Positions 1 to 8,783 of a stretch of 64,000 nucleotides of DNA are shown here, piece by piece; position 1 is the first letter of the stretch; each line of letters begins with the position of its first letter. Source of the DNA: Rhodobacteraceae bacterium IMCC1335 (lineage in GTDB: Bacteria; Pseudomonadota; Alphaproteobacteria; Rhodobacterales; Rhodobacteraceae); the NCBI GenBank assembly GCA_039640495.1, contig CP046864.1, positions 2,777,001 through 2,841,000 of the forward strand, written 5' to 3'. A program made the position numbers and the translations under genes. The notes beneath the pieces are model-generated. The model saw only the letters and a program-made list of their open reading frames with translations, was not told the origin of the DNA and made no database searches.

Positions 1-1054
1 CATTTGCCACATTGGTGCGGGCACCCAAAAATAAAGCGCCATAACAGGTCATATGCTCTAAAAACCAATCATCGCGATCCGTCATCACCTGCACATGTTC
101 TGAAGCGATATCATCAGCCACCTGCAGCATTTCTTCATAGGTCTCGCATAAGATCACTTCGCCATAATCTTCCCAGCTCACTTTCGCCGTGCCGGCGGTG
201 GGCAAGATGCGCAGGATGCGATCAATCTCAGCCAATGTTTGCTCGGCCAATTTCCGCGAATTGGTCACCAAAACCGCGGGCGAATTATATCCATGCTCTG
301 CTTGGCCCAGCAAATCAGTGGCGCAGAGTTCCGCATCTACTGTGTCATCCGCGATCACCATCGTTTCAGTGGGGCCTGCAAATAAATCAATCCCAACGCG
401 CCCAAAAAGCTGGCGCTTTGCCTCGGCTACAAAGGCATTGCCCGGCCCCACAAGCAAATGCACCGGATCAATGCTCTGCGTCCCAAGCGCCATCGCCCCA
501 ACGGCCTGAATGCCCCCTAATACGTAGATTTCATGCGCACCGCCCAAATGCATCGCGGCGATCACTGCAGGGTTTGGTTCGCCGTTAAAAGGCGGCGTGG
601 CTGCGATAATACGCGGCACTCCCGCAACGCTGGCGGTGGCAACCGACATATGCGCCGAGGCCACCATGGGAAATTTACCGCCCGGCACGTAGCATCCAAC
701 AGATTGCACTGGGATGTTTTTATGCCCCAAGATCACGCCGGGGAGCGTTTCCACTTCAATATCCAACATACTGTCGCGCTGCGCCTGCGCAAAATTGCGC
801 ACCTGCTCTTGGGCGAATTTAATATCCTCCATATCGCGCTTTGACACTTTAGCGATGATCGTTTGCACCTCATCCTCGGTGAGGCGATAGGTTGGGCGAT
901 CATAATTATCAAATTTTACCGCCAATTCATGCACGGCCTCATCTCCGCGCATCTCGATATCTTTCAGCGTTGCGGCAACCGCAGTGGCCACTTTAGCATC
1001 ATCTTCGGCTCGATCTGCCTCGGGCTTGCCCCGCTTTAAATATTCAATCGTCAT
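1..1054 (-). CDS. Histidinol dehydrogenase-family protein, HpsN-like (3' end cut by window edge)
   Basis: The first 351 codons are visible. The protein belongs to the zinc- and NAD-dependent histidinol dehydrogenase family. Gln251 and His254 (in QAEHG) match two HisD zinc ligands, and Glu319-His320 (in ASEHV) match its catalytic pair; the remaining zinc ligands would lie beyond the window. No other his gene is present and the gene ends a transporter operon, so a catabolic alcohol dehydrogenase is more likely than histidine synthesis. HpsN, the sulfopropanediol 3-dehydrogenase of roseobacters, is the best-known such paralogue. The ATG at 1054 is 1 nt after the stop of the SnoaL-like gene, with GGGAAGG 9 nt upstream; an in-frame ATG at 1063 has no space for a ribosome site. 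The substrate is not proven. Confidence 0.72.
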   Translation of the reverse strand, partial: MTIEYLKRGKPEADRAEDDAKVATAVAATLKDIEMRGDEAVHELAVKFDNYDRPTYRLTEDEVQTIIAKVSKRDMEDIKFAQEQVRNFAQAQRDSMLDIEVETLPGVILGHKNIPVQSVGCYVPGGKFPMVASAHMSVATASVAGVPRIIAATPPFNGEPNPAVIAAMHLGGAHEIYVLGGIQAVGAMALGTQSIDPVHLLVGPGNAFVAEAKRQLFGRVGIDLFAGPTETMVIADDTVDAELCATDLLGQAEHGYNSPAVLVTNSRKLAEQTLAEIDRILRILPTAGTAKVSWEDYGEVILCETYEEMLQVADDIASEHVQVMTDRDDWFLEHMTCYGALFLGARTNVAN

Positions 1055-1055
1055 C

Positions 1056-1595
1056 TCATCCATCCTTCCCATCAGGGCTTGGCGCTTGACGCGCGCCCCG
1101 ATCATAAGCTTCCCACCCTTCGCCGCAAAACACATCATGGCCAAGCTGGGCCAGAACATGGGGAAAATCCACCATCACCCAATTGTCAGAGATCTTACCA
1201 TCCTCCACTTTCCAAAAGTCCATATACCGGATCTCAATACGCTTCCCCGTCGCTTCAATACCCATGAAATATCCGCTATGGGTGGCTTCCTGGCGCCCAA
1301 AAGCCGCCGCCCATTCGCCCATAAACAGCCGCGCTTCATCAACGCACACCTTATCTGAAAAGGCGGCTTGAAACGGCTTTTGCCAATTGTTCTGAAATTC
1401 TGTCAGGCCAGACTTCGTGCCACAGCCTGCATTGCCCATCCAGCGGAAGCTTTCACTGAAAAACTCGCCGATATCGGCGATTCGGTGATCATTCAACCCA
1501 TCTACCATAGCCTCGATAACAGCCCGCGTTTCGTCTGTTTTAGACATGTCCGTGTCGCGGCTAAGCGTGGCTTGTTCTGGGCGCGATCCCTTCAT
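1056..1595 (-). CDS. SnoaL-like / NTF2-fold protein
   Basis: This 179-residue protein resembles SnoaL-like polyketide-cyclase/NTF2-fold proteins, small alpha+beta barrels that act as isomerases, hydratases or ligand-binding subunits. The pattern of an N-terminal helix, a WMGNAG stretch and a late segment reading [12 protein letters not shown] is typical. It lies between a permease gene and the HpsN-like gene, so it probably acts on the imported compound or its first oxidation product. The reading frame can be extended to a TTG at 1664, but the ATG at 1595 has AGGAG 9 nt upstream and is preferred. It shares its fold with the divergent gene at 6123-7130. No catalytic function can be assigned. 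Confidence 0.7.
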   Translation of the reverse strand: MKGSRPEQATLSRDTDMSKTDETRAVIEAMVDGLNDHRIADIGEFFSESFRWMGNAGCGTKSGLTEFQNNWQKPFQAAFSDKVCVDEARLFMGEWAAAFGRQEATHSGYFMGIEATGKRIEIRYMDFWKVEDGKISDNWVMVDFPHVLAQLGHDVFCGEGWEAYDRGARQAPSPDGKDG

Positions 1596-1680
1596 GCGCC
1601 CAAGCTCCTGTTTAAGCGTTTTTGAGCATCCGCAACTTTCATCTTTATCTGTTGGCACATCCAAACCTTACGCGCGCAGC

Positions 1681-2562
1681 TCATCCCTTAACCGCCCCTT
1701 GTGTCAGGCCCGATACAATCTGGCGCTGAAAGAACATCACTAAAATAAACAACGGTGCTGTAGCTGAGACCACAGAAGCCACGGCGAACATGATATTGCC
1801 CTCTGTGTAGGTTGTTCCCAAAAACGCTGCTACCTGCGGTACCATCGTACGGTTTTCTTCCGATAATAACATCGCGGTAACCGCAAAATCATTATATGCC
1901 AGTAAAAAGCTGAACAATCCTGTGGTAATCACCCCCGGCCACATCACCGGAATAATCACGTGCCGAAAGGCTTGGAATTGCGTGCAGCCATCAACTTTGG
2001 CGCTTTCATCTAATTCTTTAGGAATATTTTGAAAAAACGAATGCAGCATCCAAAGCGTGAAAGGCTGATTTATGGCCACCAGAACAATGATCGTGGTTGG
2101 CATCAAACCCCAGACATTCCACTGAAAAAACGGAAGCATATATCCTGCTACCAATGTGATGGGTGGCATTGCGCGAAAAATCAGAGCCGTGATCAATAAA
2201 ATAAATGTATATCGATAATTAGAACGCGACAGCGCGTATCCACCCAAGGTTCCAATTGTCAGCGACGTACAGACCACAAAAAAACAAATAATGAATGTGT
2301 TGATGACATTTCGGTAGAAAGATTCTTGAATCCATGCGCCTTTATATCCTGCATCCGTGAAAGGGCTGCCATATTCGGCTTTGGTACGCTCGCCCGTTAA
2401 GGCATAAGTCCAATCAGCAATAGAGAAAAAATCCAGTTCAACTTTAAAGCTACCCCACGCCGTCCATAAAAAAGGAAAAGCGGCCATGATCAGCCAAAGA
2501 CCCGCAAATCCGTAAATCAAGATTTGCAAACCAAGTGGTTGCTTGCGGGCGCGGCTGCTCAT
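1681..2562 (-). CDS. Carbohydrate-type ABC transporter permease (MalG family)
   Basis: A 293-residue inner-membrane subunit of a binding-protein-dependent importer. It has six predicted hydrophobic segments, and its cytoplasmic EAA-type loop (ESAKVDG, then QAFRHVIIPVMWPG) is where the ATPase docks. Length and order match the MalG/UgpE group. The ATG at 2562 comes 1 nt after the stop of the other permease, with AAAGGGAAAA upstream; an in-frame ATG at 2586 would overlap that gene by 23 nt. It is the fourth gene of the operon and should pair with the MalF-type permease. Substrate unknown; the family carries sugars, polyols and related solutes. Confidence 0.88.
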   Translation of the reverse strand: MSSRARKQPLGLQILIYGFAGLWLIMAAFPFLWTAWGSFKVELDFFSIADWTYALTGERTKAEYGSPFTDAGYKGAWIQESFYRNVINTFIICFFVVCTSLTIGTLGGYALSRSNYRYTFILLITALIFRAMPPITLVAGYMLPFFQWNVWGLMPTTIIVLVAINQPFTLWMLHSFFQNIPKELDESAKVDGCTQFQAFRHVIIPVMWPGVITTGLFSFLLAYNDFAVTAMLLSEENRTMVPQVAAFLGTTYTEGNIMFAVASVVSATAPLFILVMFFQRQIVSGLTQGAVKG

Positions 2563-2563
2563 C

Positions 2564-3592
2564 TTAAGTTTTCCCTTTAAAATCATTCCATGTGCGCACC
2601 AAAACCGGCAATAATAAAATTGACACGCCGATAATGGTCAGCACTGAAGAGGCAGATGCCGATGATAATTGCCGCGTTTCTCCGCCTAGATCATTGAAGA
2701 TAAACCAGCTGATACTGGTCGCATGCGCGGCAGCATTAAACCCCACAATCGGTTCAAAAACGCGAAAATTATCCATCAATTGGATCAAGGCCACGAAGGT
2801 GACCAACGGCATCAAATGCGGAATCACGACATATCGAATGCGCTGTAAGCGCGTTGCACCATCGATTTCTGCCGCCTCAATCTGATCCATAGGCAAGGTT
2901 TGTAAACCTGCGTAGAAAATAACAAAAGCAAATGGTGCTGCATGCCAAATGCCGTAGACAATTAAGGAGATCCACATCAATCCTGTCGAAGCTTTAAGAG
3001 AAAGGTCAGGATCTGATACAAGCCATTGCAACGCAGTGCCCAAAATACCACGGCTGTCAATCATCCAAAAAAGCACCAACGCCCCGATCAAAGGTGTAAC
3101 CACAAAAGGCAGAAGCGAAAAGAAGATCACCACGCCCTTCAACCAAGCGTGTAAAGAGTTTACGGCAAGGGCAATCAAGAGCCCAAAAATAATGACGGCC
3201 GGCGTAACCACGAAGGTGAATGTCAAAGTGAAGGCCATAGCCCTGTAAAACGGCAAATTGCTTAAACCCTCAACAAACCCTGACCATGTGGCCGTATCGC
3301 GCCACATGCCAGCAACCTCCGAAACGGCTAAATGACCACGGTCGAAAAAAATATCCAAGCCTACGAAACGGCCCAGTGGTTCGGAGGCGCGCAACGCGGC
3401 GGTTGCCTCTTGGTCGACAGTGGTTTCCATTGTGCACCCCACCAGCGGCGTGCATGTTTCAACTTCAATCAAGACAGCTGAATGCGGGGCATAAATCGAC
3501 TGCATCACCACCGATAGAATCGGAAATGCAATAAATAAAAGCATTGCCGCTGCCGTGGGCAGAAAAAACCAGAAAAATGTACTGTGACGCAT
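2564..3592 (-). CDS. Carbohydrate-type ABC transporter permease (MalF family)
   Basis: A 342-residue membrane permease, the partner of the MalG-type subunit. After the first membrane segment (about residues 9-30) comes an extended periplasmic stretch of about 80 residues with a Cys-x5-Cys pair, before the block of remaining membrane helices. The loop is longer than the short link usual in MalF/UgpA-type sugar permeases. The EAA motif is visible as EAAEIDGATRLQR near residue 238. It lies downstream of the binding-protein gene with a 54-nt gap and is tightly linked to the next permease. The periplasmic insert may contact the binding protein, which is inference. Confidence 0.88.
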   Translation of the reverse strand: MRHSTFFWFFLPTAAAMLLFIAFPILSVVMQSIYAPHSAVLIEVETCTPLVGCTMETTVDQEATAALRASEPLGRFVGLDIFFDRGHLAVSEVAGMWRDTATWSGFVEGLSNLPFYRAMAFTLTFTFVVTPAVIIFGLLIALAVNSLHAWLKGVVIFFSLLPFVVTPLIGALVLFWMIDSRGILGTALQWLVSDPDLSLKASTGLMWISLIVYGIWHAAPFAFVIFYAGLQTLPMDQIEAAEIDGATRLQRIRYVVIPHLMPLVTFVALIQLMDNFRVFEPIVGFNAAAHATSISWFIFNDLGGETRQLSSASASSVLTIIGVSILLLPVLVRTWNDFKGKT

Positions 3593-3646
3593 AAACTTGG
3601 GCTTCCAATTGAAGCCAGGGAACCAACGATCCCCTGGCCTTAAGGT

Positions 3647-4876
3647 TTACTGCAAGAAGCCTTTTTCTTTTGCAGCGGCAATATAAGCAGCCTCGACATC
3701 AGCAAGCGCTTGCTCTGCAGATTCTTTACCTTGCATGAAATCTGACAACTCATTGCCCAGCGCCGAATGCATTAGCCCCATATACGGCAACATCGGGTAG
3801 GGGGTTGTTGCCATTTTCGCCGCTTCGAATACGCCAACAGCAGCATCCGTTGGGGTGTAGCCATCGATTAGCCACACGGCTTGCGTTCTAACTGCCTCAT
3901 CCTCCATTTTGGCTGGACGGATTGCATTCGTTAAGGCAACAAACGTAGCCTCGGCTTCGGCATCGCTGACGTTTTTGGCAACGGTCCAGCCATCCCACCA
4001 TAATGTTGAGGCTGGGGTTGAACCGCCACCAACGGTCATCGGACCCGCGATTGCATGACCATTTTTCACGGCTTCGGTTACACCTTCGGCTGTTGTTTGC
4101 GATGCAGCGCGAGAGCCCCACATGTTTAACAGTGCAATATTACCCGCGCGATATTCAGCATTTGTTGCATTTGAATCATGCGTCAAAAAATCGGGATTCA
4201 TGTATTCTGACAAAGATTTCATCATCCCCAATGCATTTACGCCAGCCTCAGAGTTGATATTTGGCTCTGCAGACCCTGCTTTGAAATGTGATCCGCCAAA
4301 ACCCAAAAACATATTGTTGAATTCTTGCGCCAAATTCCATCCGGCTGCATATGCCCCACCAATCGGATTTTCCATTATCCCTTGATCACGGATCATTTTG
4401 GCTGCGGCCAGCATATCTTCATAAGTTTTTGGAGGTTCCACGCCGATCTGATCCAAAACATCACTGCGATACATCAAGTGTTGCGCATTGGCCATAAAGG
4501 CAACCGCCATCACCTTGCCACCGACTTTGATCAATTGACTCGATTGCAGATCTTGGCCGTGCTTTGCAACAAGGTCATCGAGGGGCCGGATTACATCCTC
4601 ATTCATTAAAGCCACAATTGACGAGTTTGCCACAATTGCAGATGTGTATTCTGCAGGGTTACCTTGCATACCCGGTACGTTGAGGCTTTGATGGTCTTTA
4701 GTCAAATTGGTGGTAACCTCAGCACCGCTGCATTCCTGCGCGCCGGCCCCGACGGTTTGAATCGCAGGAAATTCATTGCCCACGATACTTACCCGCGCCG
4801 ATATCTCACACGCGAATGAAGACGATCCTGCCATCACCGCCAAGGCGCTGACGAGCGCTACTTTTTTCAAAAACAT
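3647..4876 (-). CDS. ABC transporter substrate-binding protein (family 1)
   Basis: A 409-residue periplasmic solute-binding protein of the extracellular family 1 type. Residues 1-23 form a Sec signal peptide (MFLKK start, hydrophobic core, cleavage likely near SSFA-CE). The body has the usual two-lobe pattern, including a conserved tryptophan-rich stretch (LWWDGWTVAKN) in the second lobe. The ATG at 4876 is chosen because GGGAG lies 10 nt upstream and a signal peptide follows directly; the frame upstream to 5032 is open but without such features. It sits between the ATPase and permease genes. Ligand unknown; genes downstream suggest a polyol or similar hydroxylated compound. Confidence 0.88.
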   Translation of the reverse strand: MFLKKVALVSALAVMAGSSSFACEISARVSIVGNEFPAIQTVGAGAQECSGAEVTTNLTKDHQSLNVPGMQGNPAEYTSAIVANSSIVALMNEDVIRPLDDLVAKHGQDLQSSQLIKVGGKVMAVAFMANAQHLMYRSDVLDQIGVEPPKTYEDMLAAAKMIRDQGIMENPIGGAYAAGWNLAQEFNNMFLGFGGSHFKAGSAEPNINSEAGVNALGMMKSLSEYMNPDFLTHDSNATNAEYRAGNIALLNMWGSRAASQTTAEGVTEAVKNGHAIAGPMTVGGGSTPASTLWWDGWTVAKNVSDAEAEATFVALTNAIRPAKMEDEAVRTQAVWLIDGYTPTDAAVGVFEAAKMATTPYPMLPYMGLMHSALGNELSDFMQGKESAEQALADVEAAYIAAAKEKGFLQ

Positions 4877-4955
4877 CTTGTCTGTCTCCCTAGTTGCGGA
4901 TGTGCTGGAACCCGGCCATCCGATTGCACCGTCTAAAACGGCAGTTATAAGGGAC

Positions 4956-6005
4956 TTAGCCCCCAATTCGCGCCCCTGTTTGAGCATCAAACAAGTGACA
5001 CAATTCTGTTGGAATCCGAAAGGAAACCTCATCTTCTATTGCAGCACGGTAATTTTTATCAGCCTTCACCGCGACCAAAGCCCCGGATAAGCGCACCGAA
5101 ACCATGGTCGCATCGCCCAATAATTCCTGCGTATAAATCGGCGCTTTTATATTGCCACCTACATCAACGACCTGTGCATCTTCGGCACGAAACCCTAAAG
5201 TGACAGGCCCATCTGGAACCTCGCCAACCTCGATCTGTGTATGCTCAGCGCTGAACACTCCGTTCGACACCTGACCTTCAATCAAATTCATTGCAGGATT
5301 TCCGATGAAACTTGCAACAAAGGCATTGGCTGGGCGATCGTAAATTTCTGTGGGCGAACCAACTTGCTGCACCACCCCTTCCTTCATCACAACGACACGG
5401 TCCGCCAAGGTCATCGCTTCGATCTGATCATGAGTCACATAGATTGTGGTAACCTTCAATTCATGGCTTAGGTTTTTGATTTGTGCGCGGGTCGAGACGC
5501 GCAATTTAGCATCCAAATTTGAAAGGGGCTCATCCATTAAAAACAGATTTGGTTCGCGAACGATCGCGCGCCCCAAAGCCACACGCTGGCGCTGACCGCC
5601 GGACAACTCTGCCGGTTTTCGGTGCAAAAAATCATCCAACTCAACCATGGCGCTGGCACGGCGCACTTTTGCATCATGCAATTTGGGGTCGGTGCCGCGA
5701 ACTTTCAGAGGGAACCGGATGTTTTCATAAACATTCATATTCGGGTAAAGCGCATAGCTTTGAAACACCATGGCCACATCTCGGTCTTTGGGCTCAAGAT
5801 CGTTGATCCGCTTGCCATCCACTATAATGTCACCCGAAGTTGCGTCTTCGAGCCCCGCGATCATCCGCATCGTGGTCGTCTTCCCGCAGCCTGAAGGACC
5901 AAGCAGAACCAAAAACTCTTTATCCGCAATGGTAAGGTTGAAATCATCCACAGCAACAAAGCTGCCCCATCGCTTTGACAGGTTACGCAACTGGATTTCA
6001 GCCAT
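4956..6005 (-). CDS. ABC transporter ATP-binding protein (MalK/UgpC type)
   Basis: A 349-residue ATPase energising the importer encoded downstream. Walker A (GPSGCGKTT, residues 36-44), Q-loop (FQSYALYP near 81), signature LSGGQ (134-138), Walker B (LFLMDEP, 154-160) and switch His192 are all intact. A C-terminal TOBE-type region of about 110 residues follows, as in MalK/UgpC. The ATG at 6005 has GGGGAG just upstream. It is the first gene of the operon, which is unusual for sugar importers, where the binding protein often leads. The promoter must lie in the 117-bp gap to the divergent SnoaL-like gene. Confidence 0.92.
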   Translation of the reverse strand: MAEIQLRNLSKRWGSFVAVDDFNLTIADKEFLVLLGPSGCGKTTTMRMIAGLEDATSGDIIVDGKRINDLEPKDRDVAMVFQSYALYPNMNVYENIRFPLKVRGTDPKLHDAKVRRASAMVELDDFLHRKPAELSGGQRQRVALGRAIVREPNLFLMDEPLSNLDAKLRVSTRAQIKNLSHELKVTTIYVTHDQIEAMTLADRVVVMKEGVVQQVGSPTEIYDRPANAFVASFIGNPAMNLIEGQVSNGVFSAEHTQIEVGEVPDGPVTLGFRAEDAQVVDVGGNIKAPIYTQELLGDATMVSVRLSGALVAVKADKNYRAAIEDEVSFRIPTELCHLFDAQTGARIGG

Positions 6006-6079
6006 TAATTCTCCCCAACGAAAATTCTCGTCTCCACCAAAACAAACACTAGACTCAGAGCAATGAATTTGGCAAGTGA

Positions 6080-6101
6080 TTTTCGCATACGCATGCAAAA
6101 G
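6080..6101. promoter_or_regulatory. Operator-like imperfect palindrome between ABC operon and divergent gene
   Basis: A 22-bp imperfect palindrome centred on CG. The left half reads TTTTCGCATAC and the right half GCATGCAAAAG; 7 of 10 flanking pairs match, besides the self-complementary CG centre. A CG-centred palindrome is typical of LacI-family operators, which often control sugar ABC operons. It sits upstream of both divergent genes. No LacI-type gene is in the window, so the regulator is unknown. Confidence 0.35.
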
Positions 6102-6122
6102 TATAGAACGACAGAGGTGGAT

Positions 6123-7130
6123 ATGAATTTTTCTGAACAAAAACAAGTAGTTAAAAAATTTTATGCAGATCTAGATGCCGCCTCTGAACAGGACCTCCCA
6201 GCGATCTTGGAACAATATTGCGGCGCCGATTATTTTTGGCGTGGTTTCCATCCTTTCAACGAGCTGCAAGGTGCAGAGCAAGTTGCAACAACGTTTTGGC
6301 AACCCCTGCGCACAGCCTTGACCTCACTGCAACGCCGAATGGATATTTTTATGGCGGGTGAAAATAAATTGCCCAATCATGAAGGCGTTTGGGTGATCTC
6401 AATGGGTCATTTGATGGGATTGTTTGATACCCCTTGGTTGGGTCTTGCGCCAACTGGTAAGATTGCAATGCTGCGCTATTGCGAGTTTCATAAAGTTGAA
6501 CAGGGCAAAATCACAGAAACCGCGATGTTTTTTGATATTCCGCATTTGATGATGCAAGCCGGTTTAAGCCCGTTTCCACCGCAAACCGCAGCGCATTTGG
6601 TGCAACCCGGCCCAGTGACACATGAGGGGTTGATGTTTGATCCGCAGGATCCAGAAGAAGGGCGTAAAACGCTTGCCGCGATCGAATATATGGTTGGCGA
6701 TATAAAAACGTGGAAAGGTGGGCGCGAGGAACCATTGGTCGATGAGCTGCGGCGCAGTTGGACAGAAGATATGATCTGGTGGGGGCCGGCTGGCATTGGT
6801 GCCACCTATACGATCGAGCGCTATGCAAAGCAGCATTCCGGCCCCTTTCGCGCAGGGTTTAAAGACCGCATTTTCAACGGGCATCTCTGTCGGATTGCCG
6901 AGGGTCAATTTGGTGGATTCTTTGGTTGGCCAAACCTGAGCCTCACCCCAACCGGCGGCTTTATGGGCATGCCGGCCAGCACTTTAGCGGGAGATATGCG
7001 GGTTATTGATATGTATCGGCGCGAAGGAGACAAACTGGCCGAGAATTGGATTTTTATCGACCTGCTTCATTTTTGGAAAATGCAGGGCGTGGATATTCTA
7101 GAGCGTATGCAAACCGTTCCACGCACCTAA
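6123..7130 (+). CDS. Two-domain SnoaL-like / NTF2-fold protein
   Basis: A 335-residue protein that reads as two SnoaL-like domains in tandem (about residues 5-150 and 195-325). Each has the helix-first start (KKFYADLDAA; DELRRSWTEDMIWWGP) and the late strand segment (EFHKVEQGKI; DMYRREGDKLAENW) of the fold. It diverges from the ABC operon, whose SnoaL-like gene at 1056-1595 is single-domain. The ATG at 6123 has AGAGGTGG just upstream; a frame extension to 6063 lacks a ribosome site. It probably handles the same imported compound. Enzymatic activity is unknown; a hydratase, isomerase or lactone-ring role would fit the fold. Confidence 0.7.
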   Translation: MNFSEQKQVVKKFYADLDAASEQDLPAILEQYCGADYFWRGFHPFNELQGAEQVATTFWQPLRTALTSLQRRMDIFMAGENKLPNHEGVWVISMGHLMGLFDTPWLGLAPTGKIAMLRYCEFHKVEQGKITETAMFFDIPHLMMQAGLSPFPPQTAAHLVQPGPVTHEGLMFDPQDPEEGRKTLAAIEYMVGDIKTWKGGREEPLVDELRRSWTEDMIWWGPAGIGATYTIERYAKQHSGPFRAGFKDRIFNGHLCRIAEGQFGGFFGWPNLSLTPTGGFMGMPASTLAGDMRVIDMYRREGDKLAENWIFIDLLHFWKMQGVDILERMQTVPRT

Positions 7131-7631
7131 GGCAATTGCAGGCGGCCCCCGCTTTGGCCAAAGGGGCCCTGATTAGGCCAAAGTTTAGCTTGGTTAAAGC
7201 CTCTTTTTTACAAGATCGCTTATCAGGCTGCGCAGGGGCTCCGGATCAGGCCAAGCTGATCAACGCTTTTTGCAAAAAACATTAGCTTATAGGAGGTAGG
7301 CACCCCCCGCTGTGGCGTCCAAAACATCCTGCTGCTCGGCGGCTGCGGCTGCGGCTGCAGCTGAGACAACGCGCCACCACAATGTGCCATCTTGGCTCGG
7401 ACGCGACAGCCGATGGTGCCGCCGAGACCAGAGTAGATCAAAGCATGATGCTGCGCGCATATTTGAACATACCGCCGCGCTGGTTTGGGAAACGAAACCC
7501 ATATGCGTTTCAAAAAGAAATTTATTTCTTCCAACTCACTATCCCTCTATCTCTTGTAGGATGCGCCTGCGGTAAAAACTGCCACGAGGGGCTTTTGACA
7601 CCACGACACGCAGGGAATAGGGATCTTCACA
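7131..7631. other. 501-bp gap without a recognised gene
   Basis: Apart from the possible terminator, this stretch holds a short perfect tandem repeat of GGCTGC (three copies at 7341-7358). Short open frames on both strands cross it, including an alanine-rich one, but none has both a ribosome site and a recognisable product. Decayed coding sequence is possible. The CoA-transferase promoter must lie in the last part. Confidence 0.5.
7175..7209 (+). terminator. Possible rho-independent terminator after the SnoaL-like gene
   Basis: An imperfect hairpin (AGGC at 7175 pairing with GCCT ending at 7202, with an inner CCAA/TTGG pairing) is followed by six T residues at 7204-7209. The stem is weak and bulged. 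A perfect palindrome, CTTTGGCCAAAG, lies just before it within 7151-7162. Confidence 0.35.
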
Positions 7632-8783
7632 ATGGGTCTAAACAAAGAATTGGAAGGATTTATGGTGGTCTCGCTAGAACAGGCGGTGGCAGCACCTTAT
7701 TGCGGCACCTTGCTGGCTGATGCAGGGGCCAGAGTGATTAAAATAGAGCGGCCCGAGGGGGATTTTGCGCGGGGCTATGATGCGGGCGCAAATGGTCAAA
7801 GCGCCATTTTTGCCTGGCTCAATCGTGGAAAAGAGTCGATCGCTCTGAATTTAAAAACGCCGGAAGACACCGCTTTACTCTGCCGGATTTTGAAAAATGC
7901 AGATGTATTTCTGTCAAATCTCGCACCAGGTGCAATTGATCGCTTGGGTCTTACAGGCTCAAAGCTACGGCGGGATAATCCCGGCCTGATCAGCTGCACC
8001 ATCACAGGCTATGGGGATACGGGCGATGCGGCGCAAAAGAAAGCCTATGATTTTCTGGTCCAAGCAGAAGCCGGCATCTGCGCGGTGACCGGTACACCAG
8101 ATGCCCCGGCCCGCGTTGGCGTATCGCTAAGCGATCTTGCCACGGGTTTGACAGCCTTTTCAGCCATTTTGCGCGCGCTGTTACAACGCGGCAAAACTGG
8201 CCATGGCGTTGATCTGAAAATCTCGATGTTTGATGTAATGGCCGATTGGATGAATATGCCGCTTTTGGCGCATCGCTATATGGGCGGAGCGCCCGATCGC
8301 ATGGGGCTTAAACATAGCTTCATCGCACCTTATGGCGCGTTTCGCTGCGCCAACGGCGCTCTTATTTTGATTTCGGTACAAAACAATCGAGAGTTCACCG
8401 CGTTATGTGAGCAGGTTCTTCAGCAACCGCAGCTTCCCAAGGATCCAAGGTTTTCTGAAAACACCGCCCGCTATGCCAACCGCATCGCGCTTGAAGCGAT
8501 TGTCAACGCTGTTTTTGAAAATTTCAGCGGCACAGAAATGGTGCAAAAGCTTGACGCGGCCAAAATTGCCAATGCGCGGTTAAATTCGGTTGCCGAGCTT
8601 TCAGAGCATCCCTTTTTGAAAAATTCAAACGCCATTATTGGCGGGATTCCAATCGACATGGCCGCCCTACCGGTTGCCACAATGGGCGGCACCGCACAGC
8701 TTGTGCCAGATCTTAACGCCGATGGCGCTGCTTTGCGCCATGAATTCTCGCTCCCCTCTCAACCTGCTTCGGACATCCCATGA
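7632..8783 (+). CDS. CaiB/BaiF-family CoA-transferase (class III)
   Basis: A 383-residue class III CoA-transferase, which moves CoA between carboxylic acids through an aspartyl-CoA intermediate. The N-terminal ADAGARVIKIERPEGD block is the family hallmark, and Asp168 (in SLSDLATG) matches the catalytic aspartate. The ATG at 7632 follows AGGGA with 8-nt spacing; MVVSLEQ 10 residues later is an alternative. It overlaps the next gene, an acyl-CoA dehydrogenase, by 4 nt (ATGA), so the two form a pair. The pair should activate an organic acid as its CoA thioester and desaturate it. Substrate unknown; carnitine-like, itaconate-like or aromatic acids are possible. Confidence 0.85.
   Translation: MGLNKELEGFMVVSLEQAVAAPYCGTLLADAGARVIKIERPEGDFARGYDAGANGQSAIFAWLNRGKESIALNLKTPEDTALLCRILKNADVFLSNLAPGAIDRLGLTGSKLRRDNPGLISCTITGYGDTGDAAQKKAYDFLVQAEAGICAVTGTPDAPARVGVSLSDLATGLTAFSAILRALLQRGKTGHGVDLKISMFDVMADWMNMPLLAHRYMGGAPDRMGLKHSFIAPYGAFRCANGALILISVQNNREFTALCEQVLQQPQLPKDPRFSENTARYANRIALEAIVNAVFENFSGTEMVQKLDAAKIANARLNSVAELSEHPFLKNSNAIIGGIPIDMAALPVATMGGTAQLVPDLNADGAALRHEFSLPSQPASDIP

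Noticed and set aside
7341..7358. GGCTGC repeats as part of a CRISPR or a larger repeat array
   Set aside because: Only three copies of 6 bp, without spacers.
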